DNA of 64,000 nucleotides, from NCBI GenBank assembly GCA_937951875.1, contig CALGAN010000024.1, positions 1 to 64,000 on the forward strand. The letters run 5' to 3'. The stretch comes from an uncultured Alkalilimnicola sp. (GTDB lineage Bacteria; Pseudomonadota; Gammaproteobacteria; Nitrococcales; AK92). Of the stretch, positions 10,015 to 18,902 are shown piece by piece (the first letter of the stretch is position 1; every line of letters begins with the position of its first letter). Made by a program: the position numbers and the translations under genes. The notes beneath the pieces are model-generated. The model had not been told where the DNA came from. It made no database searches and was given only the letters and a program-made list of their open reading frames with translations.

Positions 10015-10995
10015 TTAGCGATCGATCAGGTAAGGATCGAGCTTGGCGAACAACCTGGCGCGTTCTTCCTTGGTGCGCGCCTCGATCGCCTGGGCGATGA
10101 TGTCGTCGGTGATGTGCGGGGCGAACAGTTTAATGAAGTCGCGCATGTAGCCGCGCAGATAGGTGCCGCGACGGAAGCCGATGTTGGTGACGCTCGGTTC
10201 GAACAGGTGATGAGCGTCCAGCGCGACCAGCTCGCCGTCGCGTTCCGGGTCGTACGCCATTGAGGCGATGATGCCGATGCCCAGGCCGAGCGCGACGTAG
10301 GTCTTGATCACCTCCGAGTCGGTGGCGGTGAACACCACCTCCGGTTGCAGGCCCTTCTGCGCGAACGACTTGTCCAGCTGCGAGCGGCCGGTGAAGCCGA
10401 ACACGTAGGTGACGATCGGATAGCTGGCGATCGCTTCCAGGGTCAGTGGCTGCACCTTGGTGAGCGGATGATCCTTGGGCACGATCACGCTGCGGTTCCA
10501 GCGGTAGCAGGGCAGCATCACCAGATCCTCGAACAGTTCGAGGGCCTCGGTGGCGACCGCGAATTCCACCGTGCCGCGCGCCGCCATGTCGGCGATCTGC
10601 ATCGGCGTACCCTGATGCATGTGCAGGCTGACGTTGGGATAACGCTTGCGGAATTCCCGCACCACCGGCGGCAGGGCGTGGCGGGCCTGGGTGTGGGTGG
10701 TGGCGATCGACAGGCTGCCGCGGTTCTCGTCGCGGTGCTCGGCGGCGATCGAGCGAATGTTGCGGATCTGCGCCAGCACCCGCTCGGCTTCGGCGATGAT
10801 CTCGGCACCGGCCGGCGTGATATGGCTCAGATGCTTGCCGCTGCGACCGAAGATTTGGATGCCCAGCTCTTCCTCGAGCAGCCGGATCTGCTTGCTGACT
10901 CCGGGCTGCGAGGTGTACAGCGCTTCGGCCGCCGCAGAGACGTTCAAGCCGCGGCGCGCGACCTCACAGATATAACGCAGTTGGTTGAGCTTCAT
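10015..10995 (-). CDS. cysB: LysR-type regulator CysB
   Basis: CysB activates cysteine-biosynthesis genes in response to N-acetylserine. The 326-residue protein has the LysR winged helix at the N-terminus (MKLNQLRYICEV, ALYTSQPGVSKQIRLLEEELG) and the CysB-specific effector domain (ATTHTQARHALPPVV, VPKDHPLTK, TDSEVIKTYVALGLGIGI, HLFEPSVTNIGFRRG). Length and motifs separate it from other LysR proteins and from the related Cbl. It is divergent from cysG, a siroheme gene needed for sulfite reduction, so control of cysG from the shared gap is plausible. cysM lies 33 kb away in this window. Confidence 0.96.
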   Translation of the reverse strand: MKLNQLRYICEVARRGLNVSAAAEALYTSQPGVSKQIRLLEEELGIQIFGRSGKHLSHITPAGAEIIAEAERVLAQIRNIRSIAAEHRDENRGSLSIATTHTQARHALPPVVREFRKRYPNVSLHMHQGTPMQIADMAARGTVEFAVATEALELFEDLVMLPCYRWNRSVIVPKDHPLTKVQPLTLEAIASYPIVTYVFGFTGRSQLDKSFAQKGLQPEVVFTATDSEVIKTYVALGLGIGIIASMAYDPERDGELVALDAHHLFEPSVTNIGFRRGTYLRGYMRDFIKLFAPHITDDIIAQAIEARTKEERARLFAKLDPYLIDR

Positions 10996-11211
10996 GGCTG
11001 GTGAGCAGATCTAATAACCATGGGTTCTATACCTAAAACAAATTATTCCTATTGTAAATATGGTGGGTGGTTTTATAGTCGCCGCCTTATGCTCGGCGGC
11101 CACCGACGGGCCGCGCATCGCGGCCGGGGATGGCTCTCGCCAAGCCCCACGATCCTCTTTGGGTGCGGCCGCCCGCTCGACTTCGCGTGATTTCCTTGCT
11201 TGGACCGTAAC
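10996..11211. promoter_or_regulatory. Divergent cysB/cysG control region
   Basis: A 216-base gap with a conspicuous AT-rich patch at about 11010-11065, unusual for this GC-rich window and suited to CysB binding or autoregulation. On the minus strand TTTACA and TATAGA hexamers occur but are 21 bases apart, too far for a standard promoter. Confidence 0.4.
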
Positions 11212-12600
11212 ATGGGACTCCCGCTCACGCTTTCTCTCGCCGGCGAGCGCTGCCTCGTGGCCGGTGACGATCCCGCGGCGATCTACTGGGTCGAGCAGCT
11301 GCGGGCGATGGACGCCGCGGTCACTCGGGTGAGCGAGGCGGAGGGCATGTCCGCGGTTCGGCCGGAGGCGATCACCGTGGAAGCGCTGCGCGCCTTCCGT
11401 TTGGTGCTGATCACCGGCGAATCGCCTTGGCCGGCCGACGCGCTGCGGGCGCTGGCGGCGGACAAGACCCTGGTGTATGTCGCCGGCCACCCTGAGCTGT
11501 CCAACATCGAGCCGCCAGCGCTGCTGCGGCGTAGTGCCGTCGCGGTTGGCGTTGCCGCCGAGGCACCGGCGCCGCTGCGGGCGGCTCTGGCCGAGCGCGC
11601 CGCCGCAGCGCTGCCGGCGCAGCTGGAGGATGTGCTGCGCTGGGCGCGTCGGCACGAGGCGGACATCGCCGGGCGGCTACCCGATCCGGGTGCGCAGGCG
11701 CGGCTATGGGCCGATTTGGTGAACGGTCCCGCCTTCGAGTGGCTGATGAGCGGACGGGAACGGCAGGCCGATCAATGGCTGGTGGCCCGCCTGAACGGCG
11801 AGGCGCCGGCGCCAGGCGAGGTCTACCTGATCGGTGGCGGTCCGGGCGATCCCGATCTGTTGACCCTAAAGGCGCTGCGCTTGCTGCGTAGCGCCGACGT
11901 GGTGCTGTATGACCGGCTGGTGGCGCCGGCGATCGTCGCGCAGGCGCGTCCCGATGCCGAGAAGGTCTACGTCGGCAAGAGCCGCAACGTGCATCCGGTG
12001 CCGCAGCACAGCATCAACGCCCTGCTGGTGCATTACGCCCGCCAGGGCAAGCGGGTGGCGCGGCTGAAGGGCGGCGACCCGTTCATTTTCGGGCGGGGCG
12101 GGGAGGAGTTGGAGACGCTGATGGCGGAGGGCATACCGTTCCAGGTGGTGCCCGGCATCACCGCCGCCAGCGGCTGCGCCGCCTACGCCGGTATTCCGCT
12201 CACGCACCGCGACTACGCGCAGTCCTGCATCTTCGTCACCGGCCATCGCAAGGACGGCAAGCTCGAACTCGATTACGCGCCGCTGGTGCAGCCGCAGCAG
12301 ACGGTGGTGTTCTACATGGGCTTGCAGGGGCTGGAGGAGCTGGCGGCCGGGCTGATTGCCCACGGTATGCGCGCGGACATGCCGGCGGCGCTGATCCAGC
12401 AGGGGACCACCCGCAATCAGCGGGTGCTGACCGGCACCATCGCTTCGCTGCCGGCGCTGGCGCGCAACAGCGGCGTGACCGCGCCGACCTTGGTGATCGT
12501 CGGCGAGGTGGTCAAGTTGCGCGATAAGCTGGCATGGTTCGAGGAACAGGGCGATGCCGGTGCCGCCTTCTGGCCGCCGGCGGGCGCGCCGGAGCGCTGA
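11212..12600 (+). CDS. cysG: CysG-type siroheme synthase with degenerate N-terminal dehydrogenase/ferrochelatase half
   Basis: In normal CysG, the C-terminal half methylates uroporphyrinogen III (SUMT) and the N-terminal half oxidises precorrin-2 and inserts iron. Here the SUMT half (about residue 200 on) is intact: YLIGGGPGDPDLLTLKA, VGKSRNVHPVPQ, RLKGGDPFIFGRGGEE, VPGITAASGCAAYAGIPLTHR. The N-terminal half keeps the family's length and spacing (LPLTLSLAGERCLVAG at the start, LPAQLEDVLRWAR near 134), but the NAD-binding GGG is GDD at residues 18-20, the NVVD aspartate position reads VYVA near 88-91, and the SSGGTSP loop reads AAEAPAP. This suggests loss of dehydrogenase/chelatase activity. 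The ATG at 11212 is preferred over a TTG 12 bases upstream. Confidence 0.9.
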   Translation: MGLPLTLSLAGERCLVAGDDPAAIYWVEQLRAMDAAVTRVSEAEGMSAVRPEAITVEALRAFRLVLITGESPWPADALRALAADKTLVYVAGHPELSNIEPPALLRRSAVAVGVAAEAPAPLRAALAERAAAALPAQLEDVLRWARRHEADIAGRLPDPGAQARLWADLVNGPAFEWLMSGRERQADQWLVARLNGEAPAPGEVYLIGGGPGDPDLLTLKALRLLRSADVVLYDRLVAPAIVAQARPDAEKVYVGKSRNVHPVPQHSINALLVHYARQGKRVARLKGGDPFIFGRGGEELETLMAEGIPFQVVPGITAASGCAAYAGIPLTHRDYAQSCIFVTGHRKDGKLELDYAPLVQPQQTVVFYMGLQGLEELAAGLIAHGMRADMPAALIQQGTTRNQRVLTGTIASLPALARNSGVTAPTLVIVGEVVKLRDKLAWFEEQGDAGAAFWPPAGAPER

Positions 12601-12641
12601 TAAACTGGCGAAATGGCAGCCCCCCGGAGCAGGAGACAGCC

Positions 12642-13589
12642 ATGACGGCAAGCCTGGACGATAAGCTGGTCATCGCCATTTCCTCGCGCGCCTTGTTCGA
12701 CATGAGCGACAGCCACCGCGTGTTCCAGGAACAGGGCGTGGAGGCCTACTGCCGTTACCAGATCGAGCACGAGGACGAAGTGCTGCCGCCAGGTGTGGCG
12801 TTCTCCATGGTGCGCAAGCTGTTGGCGCTCAATCAGCAGCAGGATGCTACCCGGGTCGAGGTCATCCTGCTGTCGCGCAACAGCGCCGACACCGGGTTGC
12901 GGGTGTTCAACTCGATCGAGCATTACGGCTTGGCCATCACCCGGGCGGCGTTCACCAACGGCGCCAGCCCCTGGCGCTACGTCGCGCCGTTCGGCGCGCA
13001 GCTGTTCCTGTCGGCCGATCCCGACGACGTGGCGCAGGCGCTGAGCCGCGGCCACGCCGCTGCCACCATCCTGCCCTCCGCGGCGCGTCCCGCGACCGAA
13101 GGGCAGGATGACGATGCCACCGGTCAGGTGCGCATCGCCTTCGATGGCGACGCGGTGCTTTTCGAGGACGCCGCCGAACGGGTGTACCGCAGTCAGGGGT
13201 TGAGCGGCTTCGCCGCCAGCGAGCGGGCCCAGGCCAAACGGCCGCTGGCGGGCGGGCCGTTCAAGCCGTTCCTGGCGGCGCTGCACAAACTGCAGTCGCA
13301 GTACCCGCCCGACGCGTGCCCGATCCGCACCGCGCTGGTCACCGCGCGTGGCGCGCCGGCGCACGAGCGTGTCATCCGCACCCTGCGCAGCTGGAACATC
13401 CGCATCGACGAAGCCATGTTTCTGGGCGGTTTGAACAAGGCCGAGTTCCTGGCCGCGTTCGAGGCGGACATCTTCTTCGACGATCAGCGCGGCCATTGCG
13501 AGCTGGCGCGGCATCGGGTCGCCACCGGTCACGTGCCGCACGGTGTCGCCAATGAGCCACAGGCGACCGACAACTCGGTCGCGGGTTGA
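12642..13589 (+). CDS. 5'-nucleotidase (PF06189 family)
   Basis: The 315-residue protein resembles the cytosolic 5'-nucleotidase family that dephosphorylates nucleoside monophosphates. Family-like stretches are LVIAISSRALFDMSDSH, DEVLPPGVAFSMVRKLLALN, VEVILLSRNSADTGLRVF, IAFDGDAVLFED, RTALVTARGAPAHERVIRTL and IFFDDQRGHCELA. The start at the ATG at 12642 follows an AGGAGA site; upstream in-frame residues overlap the cysG end in another frame and are ignored. It sits 41 bases after cysG and may be co-transcribed, followed by two more phosphohydrolases. Confidence 0.88.
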   Translation: MTASLDDKLVIAISSRALFDMSDSHRVFQEQGVEAYCRYQIEHEDEVLPPGVAFSMVRKLLALNQQQDATRVEVILLSRNSADTGLRVFNSIEHYGLAITRAAFTNGASPWRYVAPFGAQLFLSADPDDVAQALSRGHAAATILPSAARPATEGQDDDATGQVRIAFDGDAVLFEDAAERVYRSQGLSGFAASERAQAKRPLAGGPFKPFLAALHKLQSQYPPDACPIRTALVTARGAPAHERVIRTLRSWNIRIDEAMFLGGLNKAEFLAAFEADIFFDDQRGHCELARHRVATGHVPHGVANEPQATDNSVAG

Positions 13590-13663
13590 TTTCCATGGTG
13601 CAGCATGGCCTTTTGGTTCAAACCGTTAGGCCTGCGCATACGCCGAGGGCGGCGAACTTGCGC

Positions 13664-13698
13664 GGGTCGGCAAAAACGACTAACTTGTGCGCCGACCC
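13664..13698 (+). repeat. Inverted repeat upstream of thrH
   Basis: Perfect 8-base arms, 13664-13671 and 13691-13698, with a 19-base AT-richer loop, in the 153-base gap between the 5'-nucleotidase and thrH. It could be an operator or a hairpin; no T-run follows. Confidence 0.35.
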
Positions 13699-13742
13699 CA
13701 AAAGCCCCGATAGAGGGCATTTCTTACTCGTAGGAGCCTCGC

Positions 13743-14345
13743 GTGGAAATCGTTTGTTTGGACCTTGAAGGGGTTCTTGTCCCTGAGATCTGGGTCAACT
13801 TCGCGGAGCTCACGGGCATCGAGGAGCTGCGGGTCACCACCCGCGAAGTGCCGGACTACGATGAGCTGATGAAGTTCCGGTTGGGTGTGCTCGATCGGCA
13901 CAAGCTGGGTATCCACGATATCCAGAAGGTGATCGCGACCTTGAAGCCCCTGGAAGGCGCTGTCGAGTTCCTCGCGTGGCTGCGCAGCCAGTATCAACTG
14001 GTGATCCTGTCGGATACCTACTACGAGTTCGCCAAGCCGCTGATGGCCCAGCTCGGTTGGCCGACGCTATTCTGCCATCGGCTGGAGGTGGACGAGAGCG
14101 GGCGTATCGTCGATTACAAGCTGCGTCTGCGCGATCACAAGCGCAAGGCGGTGGAGGCGTTCAAGCGCCTGAATTTCCGCACCATCGCCGCCGGTGATTC
14201 CTACAACGACACCGGCATGCTGGGCGAAGCCGATACCGGCATTCTGTTCTGCCCGCCGCAGAACGTGATCGACGAGTTTCCGCAGTTCCAGGTTACGCGG
14301 ACTTACCCGGAATTGAAGGCGGCCATCGTTGCTGCCAGCCGCTGA
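13743..14345 (+). CDS. thrH: Phosphoserine phosphatase / homoserine phosphotransferase ThrH
   Basis: ThrH is a HAD-superfamily enzyme known from Pseudomonas that dephosphorylates phosphoserine and can transfer the phosphate to homoserine. The 200-residue protein has HAD motif I CLDLEGVLVPEIW, motif II LSDTYYEF, the conserved ATLKPLEGAVEF and motif IV IAAGDSYNDTGMLGEA, all matching ThrH closely. It starts with GTG at 13743 behind an AGGAG site. Its stop overlaps the ribosome-binding region of the next gene, so the two are probably translated together. Confidence 0.95.
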   Translation: MEIVCLDLEGVLVPEIWVNFAELTGIEELRVTTREVPDYDELMKFRLGVLDRHKLGIHDIQKVIATLKPLEGAVEFLAWLRSQYQLVILSDTYYEFAKPLMAQLGWPTLFCHRLEVDESGRIVDYKLRLRDHKRKAVEAFKRLNFRTIAAGDSYNDTGMLGEADTGILFCPPQNVIDEFPQFQVTRTYPELKAAIVAASR

Positions 14346-14355
14346 GGCCTTGCCG

Positions 14356-14877
14356 ATGCGCGTTGCGATACTTGCCGATACCCACGGTTTCGTCGATCCC
14401 CGCATAGCCGATCAGGTGTCGACCTGCGACTACGCGGTGCATGCTGGCGACATCGGTGGTGCCGACGTGTTGCTGGCGCTGCATCCCAAGCGACAGGTGA
14501 TCGCCGTTCGCGGCAACAACGACGTGCGCGACAAGTGGGACCGGCAGGAAGTGCACCTGCTGGAGACGCTGCCGATGGAAGCGGTGCTGGACCTGCCGGG
14601 CGGCAAGCTGGTGGTGGTGCACGGCGACGACGCCGGCCCGACGGTCGAGCGCCACGCCGAGCTGCGGCGCCGCTATCCCCAGGCGCGGGCCATCGCCTAC
14701 GGCCACAGTCATCAGTTGATGGTCGACGAGAGCGAAACGCCCTGGATTCTCAACCCCGGCGCGGCCGGGCGCACGCGTACCTATGGCGGGCCGACCTGCC
14801 TCGTGCTGGAATGTCGCGAAGACGGCTGGAGCGTGGAGGCCTTGCGATTCCCGCCTCGGAAGTACCGCGCGCTCTGA
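14356..14877 (+). CDS. YfcE/MJ0936-family metallophosphoesterase
   Basis: The 173-residue protein is a small dimetal phosphodiesterase with the motif series LADTHGF, HAGDIGG, VRGNNDVRD, VVVHGDD and YGHSHQ, the classic YfcE order. It ends with the family's WILNPGAAGRTR. The physiological substrate is unknown; family members hydrolyse artificial phosphodiesters. The ATG at 14356 lies ten bases after the thrH stop, with TGAGG as ribosome-binding site. Confidence 0.9.
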   Translation: MRVAILADTHGFVDPRIADQVSTCDYAVHAGDIGGADVLLALHPKRQVIAVRGNNDVRDKWDRQEVHLLETLPMEAVLDLPGGKLVVVHGDDAGPTVERHAELRRRYPQARAIAYGHSHQLMVDESETPWILNPGAAGRTRTYGGPTCLVLECREDGWSVEALRFPPRKYRAL

Positions 14878-14908
14878 TCGCTGCCTCCGCGCTGGAGCGC
14901 GCGGCATC

Positions 14909-17900
14909 ATGACCGAACTTTCTCCTCGACAACGGCTGGACCGCCTGCAGGCGGCGATCACCCAGGCCTACGGTCCGGCGCGGCCGACCCTGCGCAAGCG
15001 CCTGGGCGGTCTGCGGCGCCGGCTGCGTCAGAACCAGCCGATCGACCGCGGCTTGGACGAACTGGAAGCGGCGCTGACGGCCGCGGCCGAGACCGCGGCG
15101 CGGCGGCGCGAGCGGCTGCCGCGGCCGGAGTACCCGCCCGAGCTGCCGGTGGTGGAGAAGCGCCAGGAGATCCTGGACGCGATTGCCCGGCATCAGGTGG
15201 TGGTGATCTGCGGCGCCACCGGCTCCGGCAAGAGCACGCAGTTGCCCAAGCTGTGTCTGGAGCTGGGACGGGGTGTCAACGGCTGGATCGGCCACACCCA
15301 GCCGCGCCGGCTGGCGGCGCGCACCCTGGCGGGACGCATCGCCGCCGAGCTCGGCTCGGAGGTGGGCGGCGCGGTCGGCTACAAGGTGCGCTTCAGCGAC
15401 CAGGTCGGGCCGGACAGCTACATCAAGCTGCTCACCGACGGCATGCTGCTGGCCGAGATCCAGGGCGACCGCCTGCTCGAGAGCTACGATACCCTCATCA
15501 TCGACGAGGCCCACGAGCGCTCGCTCAACATCGATTTCCTGCTCGGTTACCTCAAGCAGCTGCTGCCGCGCCGGCCGGACTTGAAGGTCATCATCACCTC
15601 GGCCACCATCGATCCGGCGCAGTTCTCGCGGCACTTCGACGGCGCGCCGATCATCGAGGTGTCGGGGCGGACCTACCCGGTGGAGGTTCGCTACCGGCCG
15701 CTGGTCGAGGATCCCGACGACGGCGACGAGCGTACCCTGCGCACGGCCATCCTCGACGCCGTGGACGAGCTGGTGGCGGAGGGGCCCGGCGACGTGCTGG
15801 TGTTCCTCAGCGGCGAGCGCGAGATCCGCGAGACCGCCGAGGCGCTGCGCAAGCACCACCCGCCTCATACCGAGATCCTGCCGCTGTACGCGCGCCTGAG
15901 CGCGGCCGAGCAGGCGCAGGTGTTCAACCCGGGCCAGCGCCGGCGCATCGTGCTCGCCACCAACGTCGCCGAGACCTCGGTGACGGTGCCGGGCATCCGC
16001 TACGTGGTCGACACCGGCCGCGCTCGCATCAGCCGCTATAGCTACCGCACCAAGGTGCAGCGGCTGCCGATCGAGCCGATCTCGCAGGCCAGCGCCAATC
16101 AGCGCGCTGGCCGCTGCGGCCGCACCGCGCCCGGCATCTGCATCCGCCTTTATTCGGAGGAGGATTTCCTGGCGCGGCCAGCGTTCACCGACCCGGAGAT
16201 CCTGCGCACCAACCTGGCCGCGGTGATCCTGCAGATGCGCGGGCTCGGGCTGGGCGAGATCGAGGACTTCCCGTTCATCGACCCGCCGGATAGCCGCTAC
16301 ATCAACGACGGCTACAAGCTGCTACTGGAGCTGGGCGCGGTCGACAAGCAGCGCCAGCTCACCGACCTCGGCCGGCGCCTGGCGCAGCTGCCGGTCGACC
16401 CGCGCATCGCCCGTATCCTGGTGCAGGCCGAGCGCGAGGGTTGCCTGAGCGAAGCGCTGGTGATCGGCGCCGTGCTCAGCATTCAGGATCCGCGTGAGCG
16501 GCCGCTAGAGGCGGCCCAGGCGGCCGATCAGGCCCAGGCCGAGTTCCGCGACGAGCGCTCGGATTTCGTCGGCTACCTCAAGCTATGGCAGGCCTATCAG
16601 GAGCAGGCCAAGCAGCTGAGCGGACGCAAGCTCTCGCAATGGTGCCGCGAGCGCTTCCTGTCGCCGGCGCGCATGCGCGAGTGGGGCGACATCCACCGCC
16701 AGCTGACGGAACTGGTCAAGGGCATGGGGCTGCGCGCCAACACCGAGCCGGCCGAGTACGCGCCGTTGCACCGGGCGCTGCTCAGCGGCTTCCTGAGCAA
16801 CGTCGCGACCAAGGGCGAAGCCAGCGAGTATCTAGGGCCACGCGGCATCAAGCTGCACATCTTCCCCGGCTCGGGCGTGTTCAAGAGCCGGCCGAAGTGG
16901 ATCGTGGCCGCCGAGCTGGTGGAGACGCAGCGCCTGTACGCCCGCGACGTGGCCCAGGTGGAGCCGGAATGGATCGAGGCGTTGGCCCAGCATCTGGTCA
17001 ACCACAGCTACGCCGAGCCGCACTGGGAGGAGCGTAGCGGCCAGGTGGCCGCCTATCGGACTACGTCGCTGTATGGGCTGGTGCTGAGCGCGCGGCGCAA
17101 GGTCAATTTCGGTCCGGTCGATCCGGCCCTGGCGCGGGAGATCTTCATCCGCGACGGCCTGGTGCCCGGACGGCTGCGTTCGCGCGGCGAGTTTCTCGTC
17201 CACAACCGGCGCCTGATCGAGGAGATCGAAACCCTGGAGGCGAAGTCGCGCCGGCGCGACGTGCTGGCCGACGAGCAGGCGCTGTACGCCTTCTACGACG
17301 CGCGCGTTCCCGAGGACGTGCACAGCACGCCCGCCTTCGAGCGCTGGCGCGCGCAGGCCGAGGCGCAGCAGCCGCGGCTGCTGTTCATGCGCCGCGAGGA
17401 CCTGATGCAGCACGCGGCGGAGACGGTCACCGAGCAGGAGTTCCCGGACCGGCTGGCGGTGCAGGGGCTGGAGCTGCCGCTGGAATACCATTTCGAGCCG
17501 GGGCACGAGCGGGACGGCGTGACCGTGCTGGTGCCGCTGCCGGCGCTCAATCAGCTCAGTCCAGAGCCGTTCGAGTGGCTGGTGCCGGGCTTGCGCCGGG
17601 AGAAGGTGATCGCGCTCATCAAGGCGCTGCCCAAGGGGCTGCGCCGCCATTTCGTGCCCGCTCCGGCTTACGCCCAAGCGGTGCTGCAGGCGCTCACGCC
17701 CATGGACGGCTCTCTGCAGGAAGGCGTGCGGCGCGAGCTCAAGCGCATCACCGGTGTGGATATTCCGATCGACGCTTGGGACGCGGTCGATCTTCCAAGC
17801 CACTTGAAGATGAACTTCAAGGTGCTTGATCCAAAAGGAAAGACGCTCGCCATGGGGCGGGACCTGCGGCAACTGCAGCAGCGCCTCGGCGGGCAGGCCA

Positions 17901-18799
17901 GCGCCCAGTTCGAGAGCGCGCGCCAGCAGCGCTGGGAGCGCGACGAGGTGCGGCGCTGGGATTTCGGCGAGCTGCCGGAGTCGGTGGAGTTCGAGCAGAA
18001 CGGCGTGAAGCTGCGCGGCTATCCGGCGGTGATCGATCAGCAAACCTCGGTGCGGTTGGCGCTGGTGGACTCGCCGGGCGAGGCCGTGCGCCTGACCCGC
18101 GCCGGCATCCGCCGGCTGTTCATGCTCGAACTGCCGCAGCAGACCCGCTACCTCAAGCGTAACCTGCCGCATCTGGATCGCATGTGCCTGCTGTACCGCG
18201 ACATCGGCGGCCGCGAGGAGCTGCAGCAGGACCTGCTGGCGGCGGCGGTCGAGGCGAGCTTCCTAGCCGATGGCGGCCTGCCGCGCAGCGAGGCGGAGTT
18301 CCGGCAGCGGCTGGAGGCCGGGCGCGCTCATTTGGTCGAGCAGGCCAACCAGATCTGCGAACTGGTCAATAAAATCCTGGTCTTATATAACGAAGTCAAC
18401 AAGTTACTGAAAGAGCCGAGGGCGCTCGCTCAGGCCGACAGCCTGCGCGATTTGCGCGAGCAGCTCGACCATCTGGTCTACCCCGGCTTCGTGTGCGCCA
18501 CGCCGCGGGCGCGGCTGGAGCACTTGCCGCGCTATCTGGAGGCGGCGGCGCGGCGGCTGCGCAAGCTCGCCGCCGATCCGGGCCGCGACCGCGCGCTGCT
18601 GCGGCAGATCCGGCCGCTGTGGGAGCAGTACCTGCAGCGCGCCGAGCAGCATCGCAGCAAGAACATCGTCGACCCAGCGCTGGTCGAGTACCGCTGGCTG
18701 CTGGAGGAATTCCGGGTGTCGCTGTTCGCGCAGGAGCTGCGCACCGCCGTGCCGGTGTCGGAGAAGCGGTTGCGCCAGCAGTGGCAGTCGGTGGCCTGA
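14909..18799 (+). CDS. hrpA: ATP-dependent RNA helicase HrpA (DEAH-box)
   Basis: HrpA is a large DEAH helicase; in E. coli it has been linked to fimbrial mRNA processing and rescue of stalled ribosomes. The 1296-residue protein begins MTELSPRQRLDRL and has Walker A CGATGSGKSTQLPK, DEAH in IIDEAHERSLN, the SAT motif ITSATID, and motifs V/VI in TNVAETSVTVPG and QRAGRCGRTAPG. HA2 and OB-like domains follow, then the long HrpA-specific C-terminal half containing FEWLVPGLRREKV. Length matches E. coli (1300). The ATG at 14909 was chosen over a longer in-frame extension into the upstream phosphoesterase. Confidence 0.96.
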   Translation: MTELSPRQRLDRLQAAITQAYGPARPTLRKRLGGLRRRLRQNQPIDRGLDELEAALTAAAETAARRRERLPRPEYPPELPVVEKRQEILDAIARHQVVVICGATGSGKSTQLPKLCLELGRGVNGWIGHTQPRRLAARTLAGRIAAELGSEVGGAVGYKVRFSDQVGPDSYIKLLTDGMLLAEIQGDRLLESYDTLIIDEAHERSLNIDFLLGYLKQLLPRRPDLKVIITSATIDPAQFSRHFDGAPIIEVSGRTYPVEVRYRPLVEDPDDGDERTLRTAILDAVDELVAEGPGDVLVFLSGEREIRETAEALRKHHPPHTEILPLYARLSAAEQAQVFNPGQRRRIVLATNVAETSVTVPGIRYVVDTGRARISRYSYRTKVQRLPIEPISQASANQRAGRCGRTAPGICIRLYSEEDFLARPAFTDPEILRTNLAAVILQMRGLGLGEIEDFPFIDPPDSRYINDGYKLLLELGAVDKQRQLTDLGRRLAQLPVDPRIARILVQAEREGCLSEALVIGAVLSIQDPRERPLEAAQAADQAQAEFRDERSDFVGYLKLWQAYQEQAKQLSGRKLSQWCRERFLSPARMREWGDIHRQLTELVKGMGLRANTEPAEYAPLHRALLSGFLSNVATKGEASEYLGPRGIKLHIFPGSGVFKSRPKWIVAAELVETQRLYARDVAQVEPEWIEALAQHLVNHSYAEPHWEERSGQVAAYRTTSLYGLVLSARRKVNFGPVDPALAREIFIRDGLVPGRLRSRGEFLVHNRRLIEEIETLEAKSRRRDVLADEQALYAFYDARVPEDVHSTPAFERWRAQAEAQQPRLLFMRREDLMQHAAETVTEQEFPDRLAVQGLELPLEYHFEPGHERDGVTVLVPLPALNQLSPEPFEWLVPGLRREKVIALIKALPKGLRRHFVPAPAYAQAVLQALTPMDGSLQEGVRRELKRITGVDIPIDAWDAVDLPSHLKMNFKVLDPKGKTLAMGRDLRQLQQRLGGQASAQFESARQQRWERDEVRRWDFGELPESVEFEQNGVKLRGYPAVIDQQTSVRLALVDSPGEAVRLTRAGIRRLFMLELPQQTRYLKRNLPHLDRMCLLYRDIGGREELQQDLLAAAVEASFLADGGLPRSEAEFRQRLEAGRAHLVEQANQICELVNKILVLYNEVNKLLKEPRALAQADSLRDLREQLDHLVYPGFVCATPRARLEHLPRYLEAAARRLRKLAADPGRDRALLRQIRPLWEQYLQRAEQHRSKNIVDPALVEYRWLLEEFRVSLFAQELRTAVPVSEKRLRQQWQSVA

Positions 18800-18839
18800 C
18801 GGACGCGACCTCCGCGCGATCGCGGCCGTGCGCGTCGGC

Positions 18840-18868
18840 CTGACACGGTCGGGGCGCTGTAGTACCAT
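18840..18868 (+). promoter_or_regulatory. Putative sigma-70 promoter for prfB
   Basis: CTGACA at 18840-18845 and TACCAT at 18863-18868 are separated by 17 bases, in the 103-base gap between hrpA and prfB. Five of six and four of six positions match consensus. Confidence 0.5.
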
Positions 18869-18902
18869 GCGAGCCCCTCGCGAATCTCGTGGATTCAATA
18901 CG

